The notes beneath the pieces were generated by a model. That model had not been told where the DNA came from. It worked only from the letters and a program-made list of their open reading frames with translations, and did not search any database. Positions 54,417 through 62,998 of a DNA stretch of 64,000 bases are shown here, piece after piece. How positions within the stretch are numbered: the stretch's first letter is position 1; the number at the start of each line of letters is the position of its first letter. The stretch lies in contig CBDCYS010000051.1 in assembly GCA_965224215.1 (NCBI GenBank), forward strand, positions 183,560 through 247,559, in the 5' to 3' direction. Origin of the DNA: CBDCYS01 sp965224215. Its GTDB lineage: Bacteria; Acidobacteriota; Terriglobia; Bryobacterales; UBA6623. A program made the translations under genes and the position numbers.

Positions 54417-54925
54417 CCTGAATTATGCACTGCGGCGTGGACCTGAGGAGGGCTGAGCCGCAAGAGACCATTTGGGACCCCCGAAAACATGGGGTAAAAA
54501 GGTAGGCTGGCAAAGATCCCAGCTTCGCCAGCCAACCCCAAGGAGGTCACCCACATGGTTACCAGACGAAAACAGCATAGCTCCCAAAGGCCCGTCCAAC
54601 AAGGCCCAGTCGTGACGGCCTCGCGGCCCAATAAAATCGGGGCTTCGACGCCTTACCACTTCCGCGGCAGGAAGCCGACTCCCTACGGCGGCTTGCTGCC
54701 GGTGGTCGGGAGGGCGCTGATCTGAGAGCCTGGCTATGCACTAGCCGTAACGCACTGGAAACACGTCACTTCCGAGCGAGGTTTTGATGACGCGGATTCT
54801 GGGCGGGAAGGGAAACCGGACACGGAGAAGCCAAAAGGCCAGTTGCCGAGCTACCACCTCACGACGACCGCCAACCCGCTACGAACGCAGCCACACTCGC
54901 AAAGTGAATCTGTGCATAATTCAGA
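54417..54925 (+). mobile_element. IS1380-type non-autonomous element (MITE), copy 3
   Basis: 509 bp. The left end is identical to the other copies (54417-54430). The right end has A for G at its last base (54925). TTACA flanks it at 54412-54416 and 54926-54930. It lacks 21 bases relative to copies 1 and 2: the palindrome TGCATAAAATTTTATGC is gone, apparently through recombination between TATGC direct repeats. A C-to-T change at 54787 creates an ATG (TTTTGATGACG) that is absent from the other copies. Confidence 0.95.
54555..54725 (+). CDS. 56-residue transposase remnant ORF in MITE copy 3
   Basis: The frame starts after AGGAGG and ends in PVVGRALI, matching copies 1 and 2 except for a Val in place of Ala near residue 19 (GPVVTA versus GPAVTA). 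It keeps the N-terminus of the IS1380-type transposase and its last codons. It stays open although this copy has suffered a deletion just downstream. Confidence 0.5.
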   Translation: MVTRRKQHSSQRPVQQGPVVTASRPNKIGASTPYHFRGRKPTPYGGLLPVVGRALI

Positions 54926-56137
54926 TTACAGGAGAATTTCGGCGCACCCACGGCTACACCTTCACCATGCCGCCGATGAGTCTGCAGCGGATGGAGCGCA
55001 GCTATCCGGCGCTGCTCAAGCAAGCGCGCTATCGCACCGGCTTTGTCGGGAAGTGGGGCGTCGAAAGCGACCCGCGCGCGCCCGAGAGCATGTTCGATTT
55101 CTACCGCACACGCATTGCCAGTTCGACCCGCAATCCCTACTACCGCAAGGCCGCTGACGGCACGATCAAGCACCTCACGGAAATCAACGGTGACGACTCG
55201 GTGGAGTTCATTCGCGGTTGCACCAAGGACCAGCCGTTCTGCCTTTCGGTGAGCTACAGCGCACCGCATCCCGAGGACGACAATGTCAAGCAATACATCT
55301 ACGACACGGCCTATGAAGACCTCTACCAGGACGTGACTATTCCGCCTCCGCCCGTGCCGGACGACGAGTATTTTCACAAACTGCCCGGTTTCCTTCAGGT
55401 GTCGATGAACCGGCTTCGCTGGTTTCGCCGCTACGACACGCCCGAAAAATACCAGCGCATGATCAAAGGGATCTACCGCTTGATTACCGGCGTGGACGTT
55501 CAGGTGGGGCGCGTCGTGGCTGAGCTGGAGCGCAAAGGGCTGGCTGACAACACCGTCATCATTTTCACGGCCGACAACGGCATCATGATCGGCGAGCAGG
55601 GGCTAACCGGAATTTGGCTTATGTATGAAGGGTCGATCCGCATGCCGCTCATCATCGCCGACCCGCGGCTGGATCGGTCTCGGCACGGCGCGCGCGTTTC
55701 TCCGATGGCGCTGAACATTGATTTTCCGTCGACGATGCTCGATCTAGCGGGGATCAAACAACCGCCCGAGATGGCGGGCCGAAGCCTCGTGCCGTTGACC
55801 CGCGGAGAATCCGTTGATTGGCGTAAGAATTTCTATCACGAGCACCTCTTCGAACTGGCATCGATTCCTAAGAGTGAAGGGGTGCGGACCGAGCGGTTCA
55901 AATACGTGCGCTATTTTGAGCGCAATCCGGTCTATGAGCAGTTGTTTGACCTACAGACGGACCCACACGAAGTGAACAACTTGATCGGAGCCAAGCAGCA
56001 TGAACAGATGCTCGCTCGACTGAGAGTGCGTTGCGACGAGTGGAGAGATAAGCTGGGCGGGCCCTATATCAGAGGCATGTAGTGAAGGACTCTAGAAGGC
56101 TCCTCTCTTTCCCTTACCACAAGTCCCGGGAATAGCA

Positions 56138-56235
56138 TTGAGTGAGGCTGAGGAACATCAGCTGACGCTGCCTCAACTACGAATGCGCTGCGATGAGTGG
56201 ATAGATACGCTGGAGAACTTACATCAGCAGAATGT
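56138..56235 (+). pseudogene. Remnant of a second sulfatase C-terminus
   Basis: The plus-strand frame reads EEHQLTLPQLRMRCDEWIDT, which parallels the last residues of the interrupted sulfatase (HEQMLARLRVRCDEWRDK) about 140 bases upstream. The nucleotide match is clear but diverged. It is probably the tail of a duplicated sulfatase gene whose body has been lost. Confidence 0.55.
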
Positions 56236-56288
56236 AGCACTGCAGGGACCGGCAAGATTGACGGTCCCAACTTTCCAGGAGCTTGGAC

Positions 56289-58124
56289 ATGTGGAAACTT
56301 GCAAACGTAGTTCTGGCCGTTTCGTTGTCCTGTGTTATCACGACCCTCGCCGGTTGCGGACTCGAAGGTCAGCCACCTAAGGCCGAAACACCCCGCACCG
56401 CCCACCGCCCCTCCATCCCGGGCGTGCACGGCCTGGTCACGTCGGGCCATCCCCTCGCTTCAATGGCCGGCATGCAGGTTCTGCTCAAGGGCGGTAACGC
56501 AATCGACGCGTCAGTTGCCGTGCTGGCGACGCTGAATGTCGTTCGTCCGCAAATGTCAGGGGCCGGCGGCAACGGCTTCATGACGATCTATGAGAAGTCT
56601 ACCGGCAAGGTCTACTCGCTGAACGCAACGGGTGCCGCGCCAAAGGCGTTGAACGCCGACGAAGTCACTGACGAAGACCTGGCGAAAGGCATCAAGGCCG
56701 GGGCCGTGCCAGGCCTTTTCGGTGGCTGGGTGGCGTCACTCGAGCGTTTCGGAACGATGAGTCTCGGCGAGCTCTTGCAGCCGGCGATCGACTACGCCGA
56801 GAACGGTCATCCGATCGAGGAGTCGGTGGTTAGCAGCATTGGTGACCACCAGGAGTTGTTCGAGAAGTTTGGATCGAGTCGTGCCGCGTTTTTTCCGCAG
56901 GGACGAATGCCCGTCGCTAACGAGAAGGTGACGAAACCGGGTTTGGCTTCGACATTCAAGAAAGTCGTGGAAGCCGAGCGAGCAGCTCTCACGAAGGGCA
57001 AGTCGCGGTCGGAAGCGCTTCAGGCCGCGTTCGACCGCTTCTACAAAGGTGACATTGCCGAAGAAGTGATCCGCTTTTACAAAGAACATGGCGGGTTGTT
57101 TACCGCGGACGATCTCGCTGACTACGAGCCGATCTGGGCCGAGCCTGTTCATACGACCTATCGCGGCTACGACGTCTACAGCAGTCCTTCAACCTCGCGC
57201 GGTGGCTTGGAAGTGACAATGCAGCTCAACCTGATCGAGGGGTTCGATTTGAAGAAGCTCGGGCACAACTCGCCAGAGTTCCTGCACCTGGTCGCGGAAA
57301 GCATCAAGGTCGCCAAGGCTGACGTGTATCGCTATGTTGCCGACCCCAAGACCACCGATCTTCCCGTAGCGGGCATGCTTTCGAAGCAATACGCGGCTGA
57401 GCGGCGCAAACTGATCGACGTCGGCAAAGCAGTGGCCTATCTGGAGCCTGGCGATCCGGGGGGCAAGAGGGCGGGAAAGGCGGATGCGCTGCTGGCTTCC
57501 CATCGCCCGGCGCGGTTCTCTGAGCGAATCGATCCCGAAGGTCACACCGACAGCTTTTCGATCGTCGACAAGTTGGGCAACGCAGTCGCCTGCACACCCA
57601 CCCACGGGAGCGCCTTCGGTACCGGCGTTGTCGTCGGGCACACTGGGCTGACGTTCAACAACGGTACGCGCATCGGCTCGACCGCGCCCTACCCCGATCA
57701 TGTCAACTACGCGCGCGGCGGTCAAATCCCGATACTGAACAACTCGCCGATCATTGTTTTGGAGGACGGGCGATTCGTCCTCGCGATTGGGACACCAGGA
57801 GGAGAGACGATTGGCCAGACGCAGTTTCAGGCCGTAGTCAATGTTCTCGACTTCGGAATGGAAATCCAGGAGGCCATTGCGGCGCCGCGGCTCGCAGTCG
57901 TCGCGGACCCGAGTTTCTACAAACCCGGTTCCGCGATGAAGCTACAGGTCGAAAGCCGGATTCCCGAGGAGGTGACGAGCAAGCTCGAAGCAATGGGGCA
58001 CGAGGTCGAACGCATTGACGGCTACACGATAGGCAGTATGCAGGGAATCCTGTACGATCTCGAGAAAGGGACGATGGCCGCAGGCGCGGACCCGAGGCGG
58101 GTGGCCTACGCTGTGGGATGGTGA
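56289..58124 (+). CDS. ggt: Gamma-glutamyltransferase (gamma-glutamyltranspeptidase)
   Basis: 611 residues from the ATG at 56289, which has AGGAG seven bases upstream and begins a lipoprotein signal (MWKLANVVLAVSLSCVITTL, lipobox LAGC). The large-subunit start GLVTSGHPLASMAGMQVLLK and GGNAIDASVAVLATLNVVRP is followed by the self-cleavage site in GHTDSFSIVD. The nucleophile of the small subunit is Thr420. The C-terminal NNSPIIVLEDGRFVLAIGTP and GGETIGQTQFQAVVNVLDFG complete the fold. It cleaves the gamma-glutamyl bond of glutathione and related peptides in the periplasm. It stands downstream of the sulfatase remnant, unlinked to thiol genes. Confidence 0.92.
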   Translation: MWKLANVVLAVSLSCVITTLAGCGLEGQPPKAETPRTAHRPSIPGVHGLVTSGHPLASMAGMQVLLKGGNAIDASVAVLATLNVVRPQMSGAGGNGFMTIYEKSTGKVYSLNATGAAPKALNADEVTDEDLAKGIKAGAVPGLFGGWVASLERFGTMSLGELLQPAIDYAENGHPIEESVVSSIGDHQELFEKFGSSRAAFFPQGRMPVANEKVTKPGLASTFKKVVEAERAALTKGKSRSEALQAAFDRFYKGDIAEEVIRFYKEHGGLFTADDLADYEPIWAEPVHTTYRGYDVYSSPSTSRGGLEVTMQLNLIEGFDLKKLGHNSPEFLHLVAESIKVAKADVYRYVADPKTTDLPVAGMLSKQYAAERRKLIDVGKAVAYLEPGDPGGKRAGKADALLASHRPARFSERIDPEGHTDSFSIVDKLGNAVACTPTHGSAFGTGVVVGHTGLTFNNGTRIGSTAPYPDHVNYARGGQIPILNNSPIIVLEDGRFVLAIGTPGGETIGQTQFQAVVNVLDFGMEIQEAIAAPRLAVVADPSFYKPGSAMKLQVESRIPEEVTSKLEAMGHEVERIDGYTIGSMQGILYDLEKGTMAAGADPRRVAYAVGW

Positions 58125-58926
58125 GCAGAAACATTTCGGCGTATCTATCCCTGCGAACGGCGTAGTTCAAACGTTCTGACCCGAGAGGGTCACAGAGCCG
58201 CGCCCGCGAGGGTGCCGTCGAGAGAAGTCAAGGGCGCACACCCGGCCCTCGCCGGTCGTGTGAACGCCTTTAACCCGCTTTTCTCACCGCGTGGCGAGGC
58301 GAAGTGCGCGAGAGGAGCGTCAGTACGAGGCGCGCGCTGCTTGACGACCTCTACTGAATCAAAGACGCGTACTCGGACAGTACGTTGAGCACGGCGAGCA
58401 AGCGCAACGAAGTAATGGCGGGCCTGTCATGTGCTCAGCCCGTCAGCCGGTGAGAAATGCGGGATAAGCGTAGTACTGTTTCACTTAGAGCCTCCAAGCC
58501 GAGAGCCCTTGAGCCGAGAGCCCTTGAGCCGCGACCGTGAGGGAGCGGTTACTGCTCCCGAGCGTTCCGCCGCCCCCGGCCCCAAGCTCGTCACCGAGAG
58601 AGCCGTTAAGCCGCGAAGCTGCGCAGCATCGTAGCCCAGGGTGCAGCGAAGCGGAACCCTGGGTACAATCCTGGTGGCGGGAGCCCTGAAGGGGCGGAGG
58701 AAAACAGCCCGCATGACTCTGATGACAGGGCCGACTTTAGCCGAAAAAAAAATGCAATGAAATTGGGCAATCAACCAGGCCCAAAATCGTTAGGTGAACA
58801 CCATTGTGGTTAAGCGAGCGTCCATCGGCCTACGGTTCACCCAAGAGGATAAGACCCCGCGGTTTTTTGACGGATCGGCCAGCTATTCCCTATCATGCGT
58901 TCCCAAGCGCTAGTGCGGTTCGCGGT
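58125..58926. other. Repeat-rich intergenic region
   Basis: Eight hundred bases without a gene. It contains the second copy of the palindromic-ended repeat (58274-58463), a 15-bp tandem repeat CCGAGAGCCCTTGAG (58499-58513 and 58514-58528), and a hairpin CCCAGGGT/ACCCTGGG (58635-58663). It ends against the 3' end of recA on the opposite strand. The density of repeats suggests an intergenic accumulation zone. Confidence 0.55.
58274..58463. repeat. Second copy of the palindromic-ended repeat
   Basis: 190 bp. The ends are CCCGCTTTTCTCACCG and CGGTGAGAAATGCGGG, one mismatch in the inverted pair. The interior shares GCGTCAGTACGAGGCGCGCG and CGGACAGTACGTTGAGCACG with the copy at 32599-32777 and carries an extra stretch near 58347 (ACCTCTACTGAATCAA). 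This copy lies entirely between genes. Confidence 0.8.
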
Positions 58927-59997
58927 CTACCCCTGCGCGGCTGCCCTCGAGTTGCCGGGTTGTGCATCCTCGTCGGGGAATTCGGTGACTTCAGGAGGGG
59001 GCTGCTGGATGAGCCCAAGCGCCTGGCGCAACTCGGTTTCCAGGCGGTCACGGATGTCCGTGTTTTCCTTCAAGAACTGTTTGGAGTTCTCGCGCCCTTG
59101 ACCAATGCGATCGCCGCCGTAGGAATACCAGGCGCCGCTCTTGGCCACGATTCGTTCGCTGACTCCCTGGTCGAGCAGGTCACCTTCGAGCGAAATGCCT
59201 TCGCCGTACATGATGTCGAACTCGGCTAACCGAAATGGCGGGGCCACTTTGTTCTTGACAACCTTGACCTTGGTGCGATTGCCGATCACGCGGTCGCCGT
59301 CCTTGATCTGCCCAATGCGGCGAATGTCGATGCGGATCGACGAATAAAATTTCAGCGCGCGGCCGCCGGTGGTCGTCTCCGGACTGCCGAACATGACGCC
59401 AATCTTCTCCCGTATCTGATTGATGAAAACCAAGCAACAGTTTGACTTAAACACCAATCCCGTCAGTTTCCTCAGAGCCTGCGACATGAGGCGTGCTTGC
59501 AGGCCCATGTGACTGTCGCCCATTTCGCCGTCCAGTTCAGCCCGGGGGACCAGGGCGGCAACTGAGTCGATGACCAGCATGTCGATGGCGCTCGATCGAA
59601 CCAAGACTTCGACAATCTGCAAGGCCTGTTCGCCGCTGTCGGGCTGGGAGACGAGCAGGTTGTCCACATCGACACCGAGTTTCGCTGCGTAGCCAGGATC
59701 CATGGCGTGTTCGGCATCGATGAACGCGCACATTCCCTCCAGTTTTTGGGCTTGGGCGAGAGTGGAAAGCGCCAGTGTTGTCTTTCCGGACGATTCCGGT
59801 CCGAAGATTTCGACGACCCGGCCACGGGGTAAACCGCCCACTCCCAGGGCTGAGTCGATCGATATAGATCCGGTCGGTATGGCACTGACCGGGACAACGT
59901 CTCGCGACCCGAGACGCAGGATCGACCCCTTTCCGTGGGCTTTCTCGATTTCAGTCAATGCCAGCTCTAGGCTGCGGTCACGGTCTTTCTGCTCCAT
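58927..59997 (-). CDS. recA: Recombinase RecA
   Basis: 356 residues. Walker A is GPESSGKT (residues 66-73), LAQAQKLEGMCAFIDAEHAM and MLVIDSVAALVPRAELDGEM surround the ATPase core, loop L2 is FGSPETTTGGRALKFYSSIR, and the C-terminal domain ends acidic (EVTEFPDEDAQ). It forms ATP-dependent filaments on single-stranded DNA for strand exchange and LexA cleavage. Its ribosome-binding site AAAGGAG lies about 10 bases upstream. The IS at 60049 stands 51 bases before its start codon, so the original promoter may have been displaced. Confidence 0.97.
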   Translation of the reverse strand: MEQKDRDRSLELALTEIEKAHGKGSILRLGSRDVVPVSAIPTGSISIDSALGVGGLPRGRVVEIFGPESSGKTTLALSTLAQAQKLEGMCAFIDAEHAMDPGYAAKLGVDVDNLLVSQPDSGEQALQIVEVLVRSSAIDMLVIDSVAALVPRAELDGEMGDSHMGLQARLMSQALRKLTGLVFKSNCCLVFINQIREKIGVMFGSPETTTGGRALKFYSSIRIDIRRIGQIKDGDRVIGNRTKVKVVKNKVAPPFRLAEFDIMYGEGISLEGDLLDQGVSERIVAKSGAWYSYGGDRIGQGRENSKQFLKENTDIRDRLETELRQALGLIQQPPPEVTEFPDEDAQPGNSRAAAQG

Positions 59998-60048
59998 TTG
60001 GGTAGGCTCCTTTTTCCTGCGGACAACGCGCTTGTCTGTCGATTGTAA

Positions 60049-61848
60049 CCTGAATTATGCACTGCCGGTGCACCTGGTGAGGGCTGAGCCGCCAGGAACC
60101 ATTTGGGGACCCCCGAAAACATGGGGTAAAAAGGTAGGCTGGCAAAGATTTCAGCTTCGCCAGTCAACCCCAAGGAGGTCACCCAAATGGTTACCAAACG
60201 AAAACAGCATAGCTCCCGAAGGCCCGTCAAACAAGGCCCCGGCGCGAGGGCCCCGCGGCCCAATAAAATCGGGGCTGCCACGCCCTATCACTTCCGTGGC
60301 AAGAATCTGACTCCCTACGGCGGCTTGCTGCCCGTCGCCACCCTGCGCGAAAAACTCGGCTTCCAAGCGCTGCTGGAAGAAACCCTCACGACCAAACGGA
60401 TCACCCGAGCCATGAGCCCCTACCAGTTCGTGCTGGCCCTCGTGCTCGGCCTCTATGTCGGCTTTGCGCGGCTCAACCAACTCCGCTTCATCGCTCGCGA
60501 CCCCATCCTGACCGGCATCTTGCAAGTGACGCGTCTGCCGCCGCAGTCCACGCTGTGGCGCTTTCTGGCCTCGCTGCACCTCAACGTGGCGAAGCAGATC
60601 CTTTCCATTCAGCGCCAGCTGCGGGAACGAGTCTGGGCCGCGGCCCACGTGAAGTTGGAGACGGTGACGCTGGACACCGACACCGCCGTGCATACCCTCT
60701 ACGGCCGCCAGATGGGCGGGCGCAAGAGCTACAACCCCAAGAACAAGGGCAAGCGCAGCTACCAGCCGATACTGACCTTCCTGGCCGAGACGCGCGAATA
60801 CCTGATGGGCGGGTTGCGCAACGGCGACCGGCCCACGGGCCGACAGATCGCCGCCCACCTCGAGAGCGCTTTCCGGACTTTGCCGGGCGGCGTGAAGAAA
60901 ATCCTGGCGCGGGCCGATTCCGGCTTTTATTGCTGGGAGGCGGTGGAGGCCTATGAAAAGGCGGCTTGTCAGTTCGTCATCGTGGCGCGCAAAACGCGGC
61001 GCCTGGTCGAGCGCTTGCAGCAAGCAGAATGGAAACCCTCCCCCCGCTCCGACGCGGACGCGGAATGCGAATTCCTCTACCAACCGCAAGGCTGGGCGCG
61101 GGCCTGCCGTTTCCTGGCGCTGCGTTACGAAAACGAGCCCAAGGCCGGCGCGGCCGAGCAATACCAGTTGTTCGCCACCAGCGCTTACACCTACCGCGTG
61201 TTTGTCACCAATCTGGCCGAGCCGATCGCGGCGGTGGTGTGGTTTTACAATCAGCGCGCCGGAGCCGAGAACCTGATCAAGGAGGCCAACAACGACGCCG
61301 GGCTGGCGGCCCATCCCTCGCGCCGCTTTGACATGAACCGCAATCACTTTCAGTTGGCCATGCTGGCCTACAATCGCAACTGCTGGCTGCTGCTGTTCAA
61401 CCGCGAAGCCCAGGCCAGCGTGGAGACGCTGCGGCACACCACCCTGGCGACGGCGCGGCTGCGTTTTCTGTTCGTGGCGGCCAAGATCTGGCGGCACGCC
61501 GGCAGAACGGGTGTCAGCTACAGCGATCATTATCAGGAAAAGGGCCTGTTTGAACGGCTGATGCGACGGCTGCGGGCGATGGGGCCGCCGGGATCGAGCT
61601 TGGCGCCGGTGGTGGAGGGTGCGCTGAGCTGAGGGGCACTCCATGCATAAATTTTCATGCACTCGCCGCAACGTACTGGGAACACGCCGCTTGCCAGCCC
61701 GCTTTTGCCCTGCCGGGATCAGGAGGCGGCTCAAACGGGGAGGGAAACAGCAGAAAAGACGACTTGCGAAATCACTGAGTTGACACGAGTGCCGCTATCG
61801 CCACAACTCCATCGACGATGGCTACGCCGAATCTGTGCATAATTCAGG
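60049..61848 (+). mobile_element. Complete IS1380-family insertion sequence
   Basis: 1800 bp with perfect 14-bp inverted ends, CCTGAATTATGCAC at 60049-60062 and its reverse complement at 61835-61848. It is flanked by TGTAA at 60044-60048 and 61849-61853. It contains one full transposase gene on the plus strand. The termini and leader (hairpin, AGGAGG) resemble the MITEs, but the coding part has diverged from the MITE remnant (about 75-80 percent over 50 residues). So it is a relative rather than their direct parent. It separates recA from the VWA gene. The palindrome TGCATAAATTTTCATGCA lies at about 61643. Confidence 0.93.
60187..61632 (+). CDS. IS1380-family DDE transposase
   Basis: 481 residues, ATG eight bases after AGGAGG. 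The DDE fold is recognisable: first Asp in VTLDTDTAVH (Asp163 or Asp165), second Asp244 in LARADSGFYCW, and Glu361 in YNQRAGAENLIKE. The N-terminus (MVTKRKQHSSRRPVKQ) is basic and precedes GAATPYHFRG and TPYGGLLPV. Tn5/IS1380-like features include LTFLAETREYLMGGLRNGDR and RNCWLLLFNREAQ. It carries out cut-and-paste transposition. The frame is intact, so it could move this element and perhaps the related MITEs. Confidence 0.95.
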   Translation: MVTKRKQHSSRRPVKQGPGARAPRPNKIGAATPYHFRGKNLTPYGGLLPVATLREKLGFQALLEETLTTKRITRAMSPYQFVLALVLGLYVGFARLNQLRFIARDPILTGILQVTRLPPQSTLWRFLASLHLNVAKQILSIQRQLRERVWAAAHVKLETVTLDTDTAVHTLYGRQMGGRKSYNPKNKGKRSYQPILTFLAETREYLMGGLRNGDRPTGRQIAAHLESAFRTLPGGVKKILARADSGFYCWEAVEAYEKAACQFVIVARKTRRLVERLQQAEWKPSPRSDADAECEFLYQPQGWARACRFLALRYENEPKAGAAEQYQLFATSAYTYRVFVTNLAEPIAAVVWFYNQRAGAENLIKEANNDAGLAAHPSRRFDMNRNHFQLAMLAYNRNCWLLLFNREAQASVETLRHTTLATARLRFLFVAAKIWRHAGRTGVSYSDHYQEKGLFERLMRRLRAMGPPGSSLAPVVEGALS

Positions 61849-61934
61849 TGTAACAGAGGCGAACAAAAAGCGAAAGAGGAATCAGGCGATTCCGAAAAAA
61901 AGTTTTGCGCGCGGCGTAGGCGGGTCGCGGCAGC

Positions 61935-62894
61935 TTAGTGGCGGTCCTCGCCCGGCAAAGGCGCATAGTAGCCTTTGCGGACTCGGACGCTAGTATTTTT
62001 GACGCGGGTCTTGATCCGCACCTTGTGAAAACTTCCATCGGCGGCAAAGTTAGTCGGCGAATAAAGAATGAAGTACTGATGGCGCAATTCGTTGGCGATG
62101 TCCGCAAACGACTGCTCCAGATCACGAGCTTGAAACGGATGGAACGCTATGCCGCCGGTTTCCTCCGTGAATCTCTTGAACACTTTGTCGCCCGCGATGT
62201 GGACTCGTTTCTGATTCGTCGAGATAGTATAGATCACCGACTCGGCCTTGTGCGCCATCTCAAGCGCCATCTCGCGCGTGACCGAGCTTTGATTGTCTTC
62301 GCCGTCACCAAGAATGACCAGGGCGCGACGAAACTGCTCGGGCGGCCAATCCTCGGGCAGCTTGTCGCGGGAGGCGTAGTAGACGGCGTCGTAGAGCGCG
62401 GTGCCGCCTCCGGCGCGCAGTGACCGAATGCCGTTCGCCAGCTCGTCCGGGTTATTGGTGAAGTCGACAATCAGTTCGGCGCGAGTGTCAAAGCTGACCA
62501 GGAAAGCTTTGTCCTTCTCTTCCTGCAACACGCTGCGAACGAACTCAATAGCGGCTTCCTGTTCGAAATTGAAGCGTCCCCGAACACTGTTGCTAGTATC
62601 GACCAGAATGCCGATTCGCAACGGCAGGTCGCTTTCGCGAACGAACTCACGAATGCGCTGCTTCTTGCCGTTGTCGGAAACCTCGAAATCATCCCGTTCT
62701 AGGTTCGTGATGAAGCGACTCTTCTTATCGGTGACGGTGAAGAGCAGCGGGACGCGGGCGACCTCTACCCGAATCGTCGAGCCCGGATCCACGATTTCGC
62801 CGGGGAGGTTATCCCCGAAGGAGTCGGGGGCGTTCTTGCCGTCCTGTGCCAGCAGCAGCGTCGATGCTAAAAGCAGTAAGCCTAACTTTTGCAT
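61935..62894 (-). CDS. von Willebrand A (acidobacterial-type) secreted protein
   Basis: 319 residues with a short signal peptide (MQKLGLLLLASTLLLAQDG). An N-terminal beta domain (VEVARVPLLFTVTDKKSRFI, NLERDDFEVSDNGKKQRIRE) leads to the VWA domain with the MIDAS motif DTSNS at residues 99-103, the later Thr in GGTALYDAVYYAS and Asp in LVILGDGEDNQSS. The C-terminus is HKVRIKTRVKNTSVRVRKGY. This arrangement is the VWFA-related acidobacterial family. It binds a divalent metal and probably protein partners in the periplasm. It lies upstream of the IS. Confidence 0.92.
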   Translation of the reverse strand: MQKLGLLLLASTLLLAQDGKNAPDSFGDNLPGEIVDPGSTIRVEVARVPLLFTVTDKKSRFITNLERDDFEVSDNGKKQRIREFVRESDLPLRIGILVDTSNSVRGRFNFEQEAAIEFVRSVLQEEKDKAFLVSFDTRAELIVDFTNNPDELANGIRSLRAGGGTALYDAVYYASRDKLPEDWPPEQFRRALVILGDGEDNQSSVTREMALEMAHKAESVIYTISTNQKRVHIAGDKVFKRFTEETGGIAFHPFQARDLEQSFADIANELRHQYFILYSPTNFAADGSFHKVRIKTRVKNTSVRVRKGYYAPLPGEDRH

Positions 62895-62998
62895 TTGAAT
62901 CTTCGAACCGGAGTCTTCAGCCGGAATCGCTAAGCCGACATCGTCGAACAGGTGCGTTTAAACCGCGCCCGTTGCTCGTGGACGCGAACCTACCCCGA

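Larger units (their letters stand above)
54126..56082 (+). pseudogene. Type I sulfatase gene interrupted by a transposon derivative
   Basis: The gene starts at the ATG at 54126 with a Tat-type signal (NNSTRRNFLTGSAAGLAASC). It continues with the metal-site segment PPNIVFLMTDNQRWNMLGCM, TPNIDRLSERGVRFDNTF and the formylglycine motif CAASR in AICAASRASIFT. The element at 54417-54925 follows at once. After it the frame continues GEFRRTHGYTFTMPPMSLQR, FVGKWGVES, FIRGCTKDQPFCLSVSYSAP, TVIIFTADNGIMIGEQGL and a normal end at 56082. Removing the element and one TTACA joins IFT to GEF in frame, giving a sulfatase of about 480 residues. A start inside the element (54784) could give only the C-terminal part, without the active-site Cys. 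Confidence 0.9.

Noticed and set aside
60151..61734. Minus-strand frame of 527 codons inside the IS
   Set aside because: Antisense to the transposase with intact DDE residues; composition is that of a reverse-strand shadow.
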